DNA of 64,000 nt. Source: Meghimatium bilineatum (lineage: Eukaryota > Mollusca > Gastropoda > Stylommatophora > Philomycidae). The notes beneath the pieces were generated by a model. It was not told where the DNA came from and did not search any database. It saw nothing but the letters and a program-made list of their open reading frames with translations. Below, one piece after another: positions 22,405 through 34,530 of the stretch (its first letter is position 1; each line of letters opens with the position of its first letter). The DNA is taken from assembly GCA_034231615.1 (NCBI GenBank), contig CM067298.1, forward strand, positions 57,564,883-57,628,882. The letters run 5' to 3'. Made by a program: the position numbers and the translations under genes.

Positions 22405-23628
22405 GTTTGTTTGCTTTGTTTTTCGTTCGCTCCATTGTAACCATCACGGATATCCGTGCGATTTCCGCCGGGAGCGTGATTACGTTGTGCCACCGTTATG
22501 CGCCTTGTAGGCCTAGCACATCCGATTTCGGCATGCCTTGACAATTCGGGTGGGCTACCCTTAGCCTGTGACAGCCTCTATATCTGTCTCCAGGCACGCG
22601 TAGTGGAGACTCTTCGCCCAGACGATTTTTGCTCTCGTCTAACTCGAACGAGGTGTTCCACTGTCTATGAACTTGCCTCGTGTAATTGGACGTGCTGTGC
22701 CTGTGCCCATTGGGTACTGAACCGTTTCTCATCCGTGAGCCTGGTTCCTTAAGGGGAAGAACTCAACAGAGGAGTTGGACCCTGTCTCTTTCGCCCTCTT
22801 AGCCGAGGTCTCATTCACCGACATCGTGTACCCCTTGTCCAAGTTCGAGTCTCACACCACGCGTTTGAGAGCAAGGTGTTCTCGAGCTGAGCGTCCTTGT
22901 CCCAATAGCGCCTGAGCCCATCAGGTACTGAACCCTTTCTCTCTTCAAATGTATCTCCGGTATAGGAAAACCTGACAGTAGAGTTGGGCCAGGGCTAAAT
23001 CGTTGTCCCTTTTGTGCCTGAGCGCATCGAGTACGGAACCCTTTCTCTTCGCGAGCATATTTCCTGTTTAGGAAGGCTCGACATTAGAGTTGGATTAGGT
23101 CTTCTTGCTTTACCAAACGCCAATGAATGGGTCTGGGTCTCTGCCTGTAAGGAACACAGGTAACTAGAAGCTCGTCTCGAGCTGACGGAGCTTGTAGTTC
23201 CCCTTTCCTAGGAACTTTTCATTTTCTATTTGCAGTTCGCGCTGCCCTCTAGCGCTGTTCTGCCCTTTCATTGTACTCGGTATGAAATCTATTTGTCTCT
23301 CGCCATGCATCTACCTTTACGTGCATTTTACATTGGCCGCCCCTCCAATGTTCGGACTGGACTGACTAGCTTCACTGTATGTCGACAGTGTCGCTATATG
23401 TGGTGATGCTGGTGATGTCAGAGATATTGCCTGTCTCTTATGCAGTCAAATCTCTTTCCATCTGCTACCTCCACATTCTCGGACACGATCCCCAAATGAT
23501 TTGGCCAGAATCAGCACGAGCTGCTGTATTTCTGTTTCCAGGGTGCACCGCGTGGAGGTACATTTGGGATCTTGGTTATCTGCTAACCCTGGGTCCGCCT
23601 AGAGCAATGCGTTCCCTTTGCACCCCTT
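22405..23628 (-). mobile_element. Family H, longest copy, inserted in the LINE endonuclease
   Basis: About 1.2 kb of more GC-rich sequence interrupting the LINE between YNYYC and QDKSLSLYTVN. On the plus strand it starts GTTTGTTTGCTTTG, then CGCTCC...GGGAGCG (a stem) around the palindrome ACGGATATCCGT. Because GTTT runs at this end are shared with the copy at 63930, the element reads on the minus strand with an (AAAC)n tail. It contains repeated CTCGACAG.AGAGTTGG-type hairpins, GCGCT...AGCGC and CACTGT...ACAGTG. No long ORF is shared with copy 1 and I do not recognise the family. Confidence 0.75.
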
Positions 23629-24220
23629 GTAGACAGTAATAGTTATATACTGTGATCTCTTTAGTTGGAAGGGTTAGACAGGTTCCAATGATTTCAGCCT
23701 GTTCTTCTGTGCCTACTCGAATTTCAGAGGCAACGATATTGTTTTTCACAAGTATAAGAACTCCTCCTTTATGTCTCTTTTCTCTATCGTTCCGAAATGT
23801 TTGGTATCCTCGGATGTTGAATCTATTGTTGTTTGTGAGGTGTGTTTCCTGTATGCATGCTATGTCGATTTCCTCTGTGTGTAATCGGTTTGCAAGTGCA
23901 GTCTTTTTATTGTACACACCCTCTGCAATCCACTGCAATATTTTTAAGTGCTTATTTTTGTCTTTGTCTGCATCATGATCTATATGTGATTTTTTTTGAA
24001 CCAGTAATTTTTTTCCTCTGATCTCTTTTCCTGGCTCCACAAATTGAGACAGAGGTACCACCAGTCGCTGAGGGTGGGCTCCTTCGAGGCTTAGAGCCCG
24101 GCACTTCATCCGCCTGATGGGATTCCACAGATGAAGCACCAAAACGAATAATCTGTAACCTTTTATTTGACATGTGAAGTCGTTGCGTGACACTGTGGTT
24201 TTTAGCCTTGGCAGTCATGC

Positions 24221-26488
24221 CAAGGCTGGACTATTTTGTACCTTTCGGTCCAGTGTCTCCGTCTTCTATCTTACTTTTGAGTCAGGATGTGTTTCCCTAG
24301 CCCTTATCAATTCAAGGATTGTCCACAGGGCAGTGGAGGTTTCATTTTGGAGTTTTCCTTCTCCTAGACAGCTTGCCTAACAAGGTTAACGAGCACCATC
24401 TGCCCGGGGTTTTGAGGTAGAGTTACCTTCTCGTAGGATAATTTTGTTGTTGCCAGGTATTCATTATCATCCTCTGTGGTTTATTTCTTGTGATCTAAGG
24501 CACCTCTCACTCAGGGAAGGTGATTTTAAGAACATTGCTCTCTATTGTTCTAATATCCATAATTCCCAATTTACCCTACCCAGCAATCTAACCCTACTTA
24601 AACCCTATCTCTACCCCCTCCCCTCCCCCCTGGCGCGTTCCTGGAGTGGTGTCAGTGACCCCACTCCAGCAACCTGAGCTTATAGCAGCTCATACTCACT
24701 TTGATGCTGCCACTCAATGGACACATTGGGTATTTCAGTGGGGATATCAGCGCCGCCTGTTATCTCTTTTATGAGAGAGTTCTATAAAATCTATACGAAA
24801 GGGACAGTGGTAGGAAAGAGTTCGAGAAATAGTTTTAAAGTTAAGTATATGTCTACTAATATTGTTAGGTTCTGTGGCATAATGTTCTCTGTTCAGTTCC
24901 ACCGCAGACAATTGTGCATTCAGATCGTTCAGAAGGAAATGGCAAACTACTGGACGTAAACACTGTCGAGAAAATAACTACAACAAAACTAATATTTGTT
25001 GATGGCTACATCCTGTATCTTAGGGTATGCTTCCATTTTTTTTAATACTGATATTGTAATAGTGACATTCTACCGTAAGCGTAATGGCTACACTTGTTTA
25101 CGTTGTTACATAATATAACTTCCGGTATGTGATTTCAAGCTCACACATACTCAATTTTAAAAAAGAAAACACAATTGTTACGGTTAAATAGCAAAAGCTG
25201 ACGACATCTTTCACTATGAACGTCATCTGTGACGACTCAAGCACACGATAAATGCAGACCCGTGTCATTTTATTGTCGGAAATTTAGTCAGTTTCTCTCG
25301 ATCGTTAAGGACGTCACAGAAACAGCAGGCAACATTCTGTTAATCTTAGCTAGTGCTTTTCCCGCTTCTTTACTGAGCGAACCAGAAATGAGTGTCCAAA
25401 AAGGATGAAGATTTTGACAGGGGAAACAACAACAAACAGAGAAATCGTTGATGGCTGTTTTTTTAAACGCCAACGCCGGACGTGTTTGTAGCTATATAGA
25501 GAAGCAAATTATTTTTATCAGTTCTCTATCAATGTATTTTATTCACCAAAACTCAACTAAGAAATTGTTCTTAATTTAGTTTAAATATTTTGGTCATTTC
25601 CGTTTCTTTATAGCCTAATCGTTATTTTCGTAACAGTATAACTTGTTTTAGCCATTGTCAACAATAATCGTCTTAGGAAGTCGTAGTGAATGGAATACCA
25701 GAATCGCGACCCCCATTATTTTTTATAGTTGTAAATCTCTGCTATAACCTAATTTTATTAGCTACCGGTTGAAAGCGGCGTACCTCGTCATGAGAGGTAC
25801 ACTTTCCTTATCTATTGTCAACGAAATTAGCTCACGATAAGCCACATTTGTTCATTGAAAGTGCTTGTAATGGTTTGATTATCTCAAAAATGACAGTCAT
25901 ATTTGTGTAGGCTATGTTAGTTGTTTCAGCAGTGTTTATGTGAATAGAATATTTAGTGGTATAATTTTTATAATTGTGGACTTCTATTTTCGTGTGTATT
26001 TTGCCTTTCAGAGTAACTTCTCAATTAAAAGGGTGGGGGGGGGAATATTATTTTCATTATAGGTTATAGTGTTAAATATTATTATCTAACTTTTTGTGAC
26101 TGAATTACGTCATCCATTATTTGTAATGGTTCTGATATAACTAAAATAAACTTGGATGTCAAAAGACAGGTGCCTCGCCAAAAGAAATTTTTATTTTCAT
26201 TTAGGAAAAATACATTTCTAAATAAAAATCACACGATTCCGGTATTCAACCCACAACGTTGTTAACGCAAACATAAATTATTCATAATACGAACTTAATC
26301 TCTAGAACACCAAAACTTTTATTATTAGAGTTGCATTTAACTATTTTTAAAGAAAGGTAATAATTTGGTTGAAATAATGTGTAGGCTCTGTAATTCAATT
26401 TTATTTATTAGAAATGCTAGGAGTTGTTATATATGTTTATTATTGCTTACTGTTGTTTTCTACAAACTCAGAACTACGCATACAATTT
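24221..26488. other. LINE 5' flank, then unassigned DNA
   Basis: 24221-24700 may be 5' UTR of the LINE, with a GGAGTGG...CCACTCC inverted repeat near 24645-24666. From 24700 to 26488 I see no repeat or gene. A poly-G run lies at about 26034-26043. The minus-strand open frame at 25288-25473 ends VTSLTIERN and has no recognisable domain. Confidence 0.4.
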
Positions 26489-26502
26489 AATCATCCGTTG
26501 AT

Positions 26503-27115
26503 GGTTGGTTGGTTGCTGATCCAGCAGTCCATAGGCTCATGCCCTTTGACCTAATGCCATTTAATGGCATTATATTGCTGGGAAGTCTGTGGATTTTCGG
26601 CCCACCTCGGGACAGAGCTAGAGAATAACTATAACACACCTCCAGGAAGGTAGGTTTCAACCTATGCACTGCTCCTAGTCACTGTAGCCAAGAAAGGGTT
26701 CACTGTGCTCATTCCCCGCCACCAATTGACTACTGGTTATGCCGAACTTCTCTATTGCTCCAGGCATGCAACCAAATGTTCAAGTCAAAATGAGTGTCAC
26801 GTCCTGAGTCACTGTGCCTCTATGATGGGTTTCAGCCATAGGAAAAAACAGTGCTGTCAGTTTCTTCCTCTGCAGTGCTGCACAGTACATCTCTGGCTCC
26901 TTCCCAACCACAGAGGGTGCATACATATATATTCAGGTAAACATGAAACACATTTCACAACAAAATAAAAGCATAATTGTATAGATGACATGCCATGAAG
27001 CTTCTATAAGAAGGCAACCTCAATATAACGACATGTCATCCACTAAGGTTTTCTGTTGCATGGGCGGTTTGTCTAGTGGGCCATTGGTGAGACCCACAGA
27101 TGCAACCACATGCGT
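26503..27115 (-). mobile_element. SINE-A copy 2, full length, 14-bp TSD
   Basis: A 613-bp copy in reverse orientation, flanked by AATCATCCGTTGAT (26489-26502) and AATAATCCGTTGAT (27116-27129), one mismatch. The tail reads GGTTGGTTGGTTGC on the plus strand, i.e. (AACC)n. The AATGCCATTTAATGGCATT palindrome is conserved. Confidence 0.88.
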
Positions 27116-27489
27116 AATAATCCGTTGATAACACAACTATTATGTAACACCATGTAATCATTCTAAATATTGGCATACTGCACACTAATTTGCAATACTG
27201 TGTTGCATGAACTCTGCAGACAAATATAGTTCTCTTCACTATCTCACACTTAACTCACAAGAACTCTTCCATATCAGGAACTATCGCAGAAGCTAAGAAT
27301 AACAACTATTCCACTAATAAGAATTAATTAAAAAGTATATTTGTTTATGACGATATAAATAGTGTTAAATTATATTTTATGGGATATATTATCTAATTAG
27401 TCTCTACCTGGTCCAATTGCTAAAAGACGAGTGTCTCTGGTGTCTGTGGTATGTAATTCGTGGGCAAAATTTAAAAAAATATAGTCCTA

Positions 27490-28420
27490 TGGTCAAAACC
27501 ATTTAAATTCACATCGGGAGTTAGGCAAGGATGCGTTTTATCACCACTCCTGTTCATAACATATATCGATAGCATTACGAAAAATGCCCAGATGCAAAAT
27601 GAAAATACCAAAGAGCTACTCTTTACCGACGATCAGGCTATAATAGCAAATGAAGAAATTGAACTTCAATGTCATCGAACATCCATGGACATCGAGTGCA
27701 AGAACAACAACATGAAGAAAAGCATAGATAAAACAGAAACAATGGCAATAGGAAGGGATACACACAATCTAAATATATCAGTGGAAAATCAAGTCATTAA
27801 ACAAACCAACACCTTCAAATACTTAGGCGTAAGATTCTCTTCAGATGGAAAGATGGACACCGAAATAGACATTCGTTGTAGCAAAGCGAATCAAATACTG
27901 GATCAATTATCCCCTTTACTGCAACACAAAATGCTACCAATGTCAACAAAAAAAAACATCTTATCCAAAGTATCTTCATTCCAACCCTGTGCTACCAATG
28001 TCAAACATGGTCCTTAACAACAAAACATAAGAGACAACTGGTTACAACAGAGATGAGATGTCTGAGAAAAGCCACAGGAGTGACCAGAAGACACAGCATT
28101 AGAAACATGTCATAATAGAAAGAGTGGGTGTCATATCAATTCTACAATACATACAAAACCAGCAGATATAATGGTTTGGTCATCTGGAAAGAATGGCGTG
28201 TGATTCATTAGTTTATAAAGCATATACGAAGAGAGGAGAAGCAGAAAGAAGAGCCAAAGGTAGACTAGAGTACGCTGAATCAACAACATCAAAGAGACAT
28301 TACACGAACACCAAATAACATTATCTGAAGCTGCCAGAAAAGCGAGAACAAGAACATTGTATCTCTCTCGACAACCGTAAAGTGTAAAAGAGGAAGGAAA
28401 GAAGAAGAAGAAGATTGTGA
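27490..28420 (+). mobile_element. LINE RT fragment to 3' end
   Basis: Encodes KPFKFTSGVRQGCVLSPLLF, TYIDSITK, then ELLFTDDQAIIANEE (FTDD in the YADD position), INTFKYLGVRFSSDGK-like TNTFKYLGV, and a broken thumb/tail (LTTKHKRQLVTTEMRCLRKA). It ends in AAAGAAGAAGAAGAAG. It is 5' truncated, with a stop after KHGP near 28017. Confidence 0.85.
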
Positions 28421-28808
28421 TGCAAATGTTAATCTTCATTTTATTATGAATATTTCAGATGTCAATATATGTACTGTTATGCTTTTATTTCTCATAAAAA
28501 TTAAATTCGAAAATAGCTGTACTAAGATTATATGAACTTTGAACAAGCTTAGTCCACGTGTCCAATGACTGCACGTCATTATTTCAGTATAACAAGAGGT
28601 AGAACAAGAGATTTCCGGTACGAGTCCTACTACACACCTGACGTATGGCAGTAATCTTAGCCTCAGATATTATGTTAATCTATCGCTCGCATGGTCATCT
28701 CTTGCTTTATTGCCACTGTGGTTAAATGAGAAATGTGTGAGTCTCTTTGCTGTGACATCATTCATATATGGTGTATGTTTAAACCTTTTGACGTGTTGTC
28801 TTCTTATG

Positions 28809-29350
28809 TACGAGGGGGGTTCAAATGAAACCATGTGCTCATATGTCAACACGCGATGAGCGTCAAGATGTCACCAATGATGTAATAAGTACACACCGAT
28901 CAACAAATGGTCACATGGTCATTCTGTTCGTATGCTTAATGCCCTGTGCAGGTAGTCGACAACATGTTTTGTGGGATAACGAATCCGTCCAAATTTTACC
29001 AAAAAGCAGTAATTCAATTTCGTATAGTCGAAGCTTGTCGATCAACCAACATTAATCACAGAATGCAGGTGGTGTATGGATGAAAATGTTTTTCGAAGAT
29101 AACAGGCAAGAATGTTTCAGGAAGGGCGACTGTTAACAAATGGTCTGCCATGGCTGAGTCAGGCACCTGTTGTTATAGCAGAAGAAGTTATCACTAAGAT
29201 AGATGCAGCAATGCGCACTAGATCATTTGTTGCCTGTCAGATGTTATGTCCTTTTTCATTTCTTTTTCCTAAATAAATTGATGGTAGTATAGGTATTACT
29301 GACGTCTGAGGCGAAGTTGTCTCAGTTCATCAACCTTTTCAACGATTTAA
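28809..29350 (+). mobile_element. Mariner-like transposon fragment
   Basis: Begins TA CGAGGGGGGTTCAAATGAAA, the style of a mariner-type terminal repeat. It is followed by a frameshifted tract resembling the transposase DNA-binding region: FYQKAVIQFRIVEACRSTNI, NHRMQVVYG and SGRATVNKW. The catalytic part and the second terminal repeat were not found. Confidence 0.45.
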
Positions 29351-29417
29351 CCCTGGTATTCATCTAACATTGGACTTCCGGTAGTGACGTACGTTGATGG
29401 AGGGTGTTTCTCTAATC

Positions 29418-29575
29418 TTCTTCTTCAGCGTTCATTCTCAAATTCCCACTAGATTTCTCTTGTAACAGGACAATGATCCTACAAGATTTCCAGTTGGATG
29501 TAGTCCAGAGAATGGAAATGCGTTGTGTTGCCGTTTTATTTGCGCCAATGGCCCAACACATCCGTCTTCGGCGGG
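29418..29575 (-). mobile_element. SINE-2 copy with TSD
   Basis: A 158-bp copy flanked by GTTTCTCTAATC (29406-29417) and GTTCCTCTAATC (29576-29587), one mismatch in 12. The tail CTTCTTCTTCAGCG lies on the plus strand at the left. Confidence 0.82.
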
Positions 29576-29689
29576 GTTCCTCTAATCAAGTCTGGGTAAT
29601 TCCGTCGATCGTTGGATTAATCAACTAACATCGTAAAGTCCAGACCGATTTGTGTAACAGAAGTCAGTTCTTTCCAATTCTTTTTCATT

Positions 29690-30075
29690 CAGAAATTACT
29701 GAGTTTCGAGAACAAATGTCTTCGTAGGATAACTAACACCCATTGGAGTGAATTCAAATCGAATGATAAAATCAGAGAAGAGACACATCAAAATTTCATC
29801 ATAGATGTTATCAGAAAATGCCGTTGGTCCTTCATCGGTCATGTCCTACACGCAGACATCAACAGAATACACCACCAATCTCTTGAATGGATCCCTACAG
29901 GCAAAAGAGCCAGGGGTAGACCAAAAGAAACACTAAGAAGAACAATACTTAGAGAAAATAAAACAAACAATATCCATACTATTCAAGAACTGCACAGAAC
30001 AGCTTTGAACAGACAGAATTGGAGAGATCTGCCCTATGCGCTAACTTCTGCGCAAAAGGAAAATGAATGAATGAA
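29690..30075 (+). mobile_element. LINE 3' end, best copy of the IPTGKRARG family
   Basis: Open reading: CLRRITNTHWSEFKSNDKI, IDVIRKCRWSFIGHVLHADI, WIPTGKRARGRPKETLRRTI, ELHRTALNRQNWRDL and AQKENE, ending AATGAATGAATGAATT. GHVLHA...GKRARGRP is the usual LINE pol tail. Colinear in reverse with 1276-1735. Confidence 0.8.
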
Positions 30076-30139
30076 TTCATCTAACATCTCTACTACTTTT
30101 GTCAATGTTCTTGACATAGCCCTAATTGTTGCAATTCAT

Positions 30140-30680
30140 ACCTCTTACTTTCGCACATACTGATGCATATAGTTTTCTGCTTTACACTTCTTCTGATCCA
30201 CCTACTTGCTGTAACTCTTTGACATTCTACCAATTTCTTCGCCTTTGTCACTTATGCAGTGATGACGATGACTTTCTTGATAAATCCTATGAGATTATTG
30301 ATTTCTTTCGTAGGCGATCATGCCCTAACAGTGTCCCTTTATCACCTCGACTTCTTGTCCGTAAACTCTCTCACCATGATACATTGACTAAAACTCATGG
30401 TGATTCCTTCTTCTGATGTAGTTAAACTTGTACTCAATCGTTATCTCCCCAATTCTACTGTCCATATAATCTTGTACAAAAAGTATCCCCTCATCCAGTC
30501 TGATCTTCAAACCATGCAATTTTCCAGGACTTTCCTCTTGTTGCCTGTAGGAGTGATAAAAATCTTATACGACATCTTGGTTCACAATCATCTAATTGCA
30601 CATGTTTCAGACCTAGTGACTTGGTTCATTGCGGATGCCGGTGGTGCTACACAGGTTTTTTTATAAGTATATAGTGCAGA
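30140..30680 (+). mobile_element. Penelope-like retroelement fragment (tentative)
   Basis: Encodes TFYQFLRLCHLCSDDDDFLD and KSYEIIDFFRRRSCP, then, after frameshifts, FPLVACRSDKNL. The order QFLRLxxICSDDxDF...FFxxRGYP...PLxxxRxDKNL is familiar from RT proteins of Penelope-like elements upstream of their GIY-YIG domain. The nuclease itself is not seen here. Confidence 0.5.
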
Positions 30681-31079
30681 TCCGTTATGTTTCATTCTGT
30701 TGCTCACTATTGGCGGTACCTTTATATGTGAATTCCGTAATGTCATTTACGTTATCATTTGCTAAACGATGTAACAAGATATAGGCCTAGATGAAACTGA
30801 AAAAAACTATGTGGCCATTTCTGCCAACACCTACTCCTATTGCTATACATTTTACAGAAGGTAATCATCGTGGTGCCCATAATATTCAGGTCAATTAATT
30901 AAGTTCTTGCACCACAGACGATACAGTGATCCCATACCATGCTAGTTAACAATCACAAAAGGTCAGAACTGTAGAAATAACAAGAGACAACATGCCTTTA
31001 AAATTAGGCACAACGAAGAGTCGAGCCTCGGCAAGTTGCGACAACTGACATAGCAAAGAAATACAATGAGGCCAAATAT

Positions 31080-33740
31080 ACGGAAACTCCCATGGTGGAC
31101 TGAAGAGATATAGTCAGCATGAGTAAAGAAGAAGCAAAGCGCCAGGGAGTGGAAATATAAGAGACGACAGACACAAGTCACCGTGGAAATTAAACATGTC
31201 AGACATTACTATGGAGAAGACCACTGAAGCCTTTAAACAAATCGTAAAGGAAGCCAAGAAAGAATGCGTGAGTAATTTCGCACAAGATGTTGCAGCCGAC
31301 AATGCCCTATAAAAATTGTGGAAATTACACAAGGCAATGAATCGAAAAACGGACACAAAATTAAACTTGTGCTTCAATAATGAGTCGGGGCGTATACTAA
31401 CCTCAGATGAGCAGAAGGGCGGCACTCTCTTCAGCAGATACCTCCAACAATCTGATCAGAACAATATTGATGAACGTAAGACTATAGTGACCACTTTAAT
31501 AGCATCGCTGGTAACAAGCGATGTCGCTGTTGAGGAACTGCTCTCGTTGGAGGATGTAAAAGAAACTATAAAGAAAACATCAGATGGTGCACAAGGACCC
31601 AATGGAATACGCTACAGTCTCCTAAAAGATATTGCAGATGGCCGGTTTAAAACAATTGTTGATGATTTCAATACAAGTATTAATACAGAGCGCGTACCAG
31701 AAGAGTGGCTACACAGCTACCTTCTCCCCCTGGTAATTCCAGGAAAAGACACCTCCGACATCAAGAGTTATCGTATCATCACCTTACAAAATGTTTACGG
31801 CAAGGTGCTGGAGAGGATAATCACTAGAAGACTGGCCTTAGATTTGGAAAATAGAGGCCTACTTCCTGACACTCTAGGTGCATACAGACCGGGGAGAGAC
31901 ACGACCGCCAATACGACGGTTGTTGCTTATACATCTACGAGGGCTTTCAGGCAACGGATGAAACAGGCGTCGCCACGACTGACATAGAAGATGCTTACAA
32001 CAGAGTCAGCTTTGGCCAGCTGATACATGTGCTAATCGACTTGTGGATAATTCGATGGATAGCAGGTATGTCCAGACCTGTGGCTCTGAGATTGAAATCC
32101 TGGACATCTGATATTAGAACGATAGCACCGGGATTACCACATGGATCGCCACTACCACCTGTACTCTTTAACGTCTACACATACAAAATAGTGCCACCTA
32201 AAGAGGCTGGACCCGGCAGGATACTAACATATGTTGATGACCTCTTACTGTACAAGCATGGCAGAAACCGAAGACATGATTGATGGCGCCCAGAGCAATC
32301 TAGAACGTGTGTCACTCTGGTGCACTGACTACAAGGCAGTCATCAATCCAATTAAGGCAAAGATCCTCTGGTTCTCACTGAACAACAACATAGTCACAGA
32401 CACAGTACTAGCAGCCACCTGCATGGGCATCAACATTGACAGGGAGCAGACTATGAAATATCTAGGCATCACTTTTGATAGCAGTCGCGAAACATGTGGA
32501 CAATATCATTCAGAAAGCTAGGAAGGGTGTCAGTGCAGTCAAAATCATGGCATCTGCAGAGATGCCGCAGCGAACACTTTTTCAGATATTTCAGGCAGTG
32601 GTATTGTCTGTTCTGGACTATGGTTTAGTTTTACTGACACTCACAAACACATGCGAATAGATTGGAGATAGTTTAAAAGGAGGCCGTGAGAGATGTCCTA
32701 TGATGCACACAAGCGATACACCTATCGTGATCATGAGATTTCTTAAACATACCAAGCATCAAAGCAAGACATAAAATAGCTCAGGTTAAAGAATACTTCA
32801 AGGTCGCCAGTAATGACCATCACCTCTTACACCAATCTCTATACAACACAAAAGAAAGGCGTATCAAGAGAGGAAGGTCTTGGATGACAGAAGCAGAAGA
32901 TACCCTACTCGCAAAAGTTTTTTTAGCTGGTGAAAACGGGAAGAGGCTGTGAATGGGTGGACATTTGGCAAAGAGAGAAAGTTATTGACAACAGTTGTGA
33001 TACAGATGGGAAGAAAGTGTTGCGACTGGGCTGCCAACAGAACATAGGGAATGATCCAAGAACTCATACTGCAGCACGCGAAGCCACATGGTACAATAAT
33101 TTACACAGATGGCTCAGTAACACAAGAAACAAACAGGTGTGGTTCGAGTTTCGTGGCCTACCAAAATGGCAAGATATTAGCCGAGAAGGCAACTGCGTAC
33201 CTCACTACAACATAATGCAAATAGAAGCGGTGACAGCAGCTCTTACTCTCTTACTTGGCTGGCGACGCAACCACCAACAGACTCAGTGATTCTATCGGAC
33301 TCTCAAAGTATGCTGCGCAAGATAGAAAAGTGTATCATCAGATCTGAATGGGTCACTCTGCTCAACAATGCGCAGAGCATTACATGGATCTACTGTCCAG
33401 GTCATGCTAGGGTCAGGGGAAACGAAAGAGCCGATGTGTTGGCTGGTAAAGCCGTGGTGAACGGCACCGAGATAAGAGACAGGATTGAATTGGATTAGAA
33501 CAGTCATGGATACCCTACGAGAAGAAGGAGGTCGAACGACATAATGTACATATTCAGAGAATGGTAGAAATGGGAGTGACTAGAGGTGATGGGAGAAAGT
33601 GCTCCCTCTCCGGAAAGACCAGAAGAACGCGTTATCAGCAACTGGCTGTGACACTGAGATTATACACTTTTAGATGACTGACGGAACGGCAAGCAGAGCA
33701 TATATGGGAATGCTCAAAGTGCTGTGACGCTTGTTCCTAA
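31080..33740 (+). mobile_element. LINE with RT and RNase H, decayed
   Basis: In order: endonuclease end and linker (PWWTEEI; KKECVSNFAQDVAADNAL; KLWKLHKAMNRK), RT (TSDGAQGPNGIRYSLLKDI, WLHSYLLPLVIPGKDTSDIK, SYRIITLQNVYGKVLERIIT, LPDTLGAYRPGRDTT), then after a frameshift IAPGLPHGSPLPPVLFNVYT and ILTYVDDLLLYKHG (YVDD). Next come MKYLGITFDSSRE and an RNase H tract (VILSDSQSMLRKIEKC, ITWIYCPGHARVRGNERADV). A C-terminal piece TERQAEHIWECSKCCDA follows near 33690. At least four frame breaks make it inactive. Confidence 0.87.
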
Positions 33741-33929
33741 TCAAGAACTCAAAGGGTATTTTTGTGTACTTGATGTATGTTTGTTTTCGTGGATTCTTTT
33801 ATTTCTGTAATCCTTACTTTGCATAGTCTGTCCCTGATTTTGTATCCATCGTGCCACTATAGCATTGCTTTTCGAGGGACACTATCTGATGGTAGTCTGG
33901 AATCATTGAAAACCACCTAATCTGTTGTC

Positions 33930-34530
33930 ATCTGATGTTATCCAGGATTGGCATAGTTTTTTGATGTTTTCATGTCTGTTTCTCTGTCTCGTATCTTTAC
34001 TTCTATAATTCTACGTAGATAGGTCATTTTTGTTGTAACAAATTTTCTTTTGGAATTTGTTGTTAGTGTCCATGTTTGACATTGCAGCAGAGTAATGGTA
34101 ATGATCATTTTATATAGTCCAGTTTTGGTGTTCATTGAACATGTATGTTTTTGAAAAACGGAGACATCTGCCCTAAGATCTGATAAGCTATGTTGCTTTC
34201 TTTGGCGTTTTCCCCATTTGATATGAAGCTTCCAAATAATTTAATTCTTTCCTGTTTAAGTTGTTGGTCATCAATGAAAATAGTAGTGTTTCTTTCTGTT
34301 TTTGTGATTGACATTACCTCTGTTTATCTTTATGTTAAAGTCCCTACATGTTGTGTGAAGTCTATACGCTGTTGTAGTTGTTCTTCTAATGTTGATATTA
34401 TTGCTAGATCGCCTGCAGAAAAGAAGGTTGCTCAGGAGGTTGTTCAGATTGTCTTCTTCATTGTGTTGGCATAGAACTCATCCTTGTCGCACTCCAGAGT
34501 ATATGTGGAATTTGTCTGAAAGCCCTACAC
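33930..34530 (-). mobile_element. LINE RT fragment
   Basis: The minus strand from 34520 reads FHIYSGVRQG (RT box with a stop after it), then KINRGNVNHKNRKK, FIDDQQLKQERIKLFGSFIS, GENAKESNIAYQILGQMSPF and LLQCQTWTLTTNSKRKFVTT. This parallels the thumb of the 27490-28420 element, so it belongs to the same superfamily. Confidence 0.7.

Larger units (their letters stand above)
19385..24220 (-). mobile_element. Jockey/I-type LINE: EN, RT, RNase H, interrupted
   Basis: In coding order from 24220: N-terminal lead, AP endonuclease (LKILQWIAEGVYNKK, IDIACIQETHL, GYQTFRNDREKRHKGGVLIL, YNYYC), interruption by family H at 22405-23628, then GDFKCHSQSWGY, HPTFYSRRWHTT, GSDHRPIIDIN. A duplicated 3' segment follows (21808-22029), then the pre-RT linker (SPGPDDIPNELL), a small H fragment (21015-21092), RT (VWKTAILIPIHKKGKP, AGFRKCRSTEDQITLIAQEV, HGVPQGGVLSPTLF, AAMYADDLAIWC), RNase H (VYTDGSAKEAVLDGGSGIY, DHCGIPGNEKADLLAR) and a Cys-containing tail (TGHNRLRSHMF, ETDLCNCG, TAEHILHAC). 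Frameshifts occur near 20150 and 19940 and a stop near 22355. The clade name is by overall layout only. Confidence 0.9.

Noticed and set aside
22405..23628. Hammerhead ribozyme or tRNA inside family H
   Set aside because: I looked for CTGATGA...GAAA cores and for A/B box pairs in the right spacing and found none that hold in both long copies.
22405..23628. Helitron identity for family H because of its terminal hairpin
   Set aside because: No TC start, no CTRR end and no insertion between A and T; the GTTT-rich end fits a retroposon tail better.
25288..25473. Minus-strand 61-residue frame ending VTSLTIERN as a host exon
   Set aside because: Lies in sequence free of recognised repeats, so it was considered, but I see no homologous domain, no clear splice sites and no partner exons.
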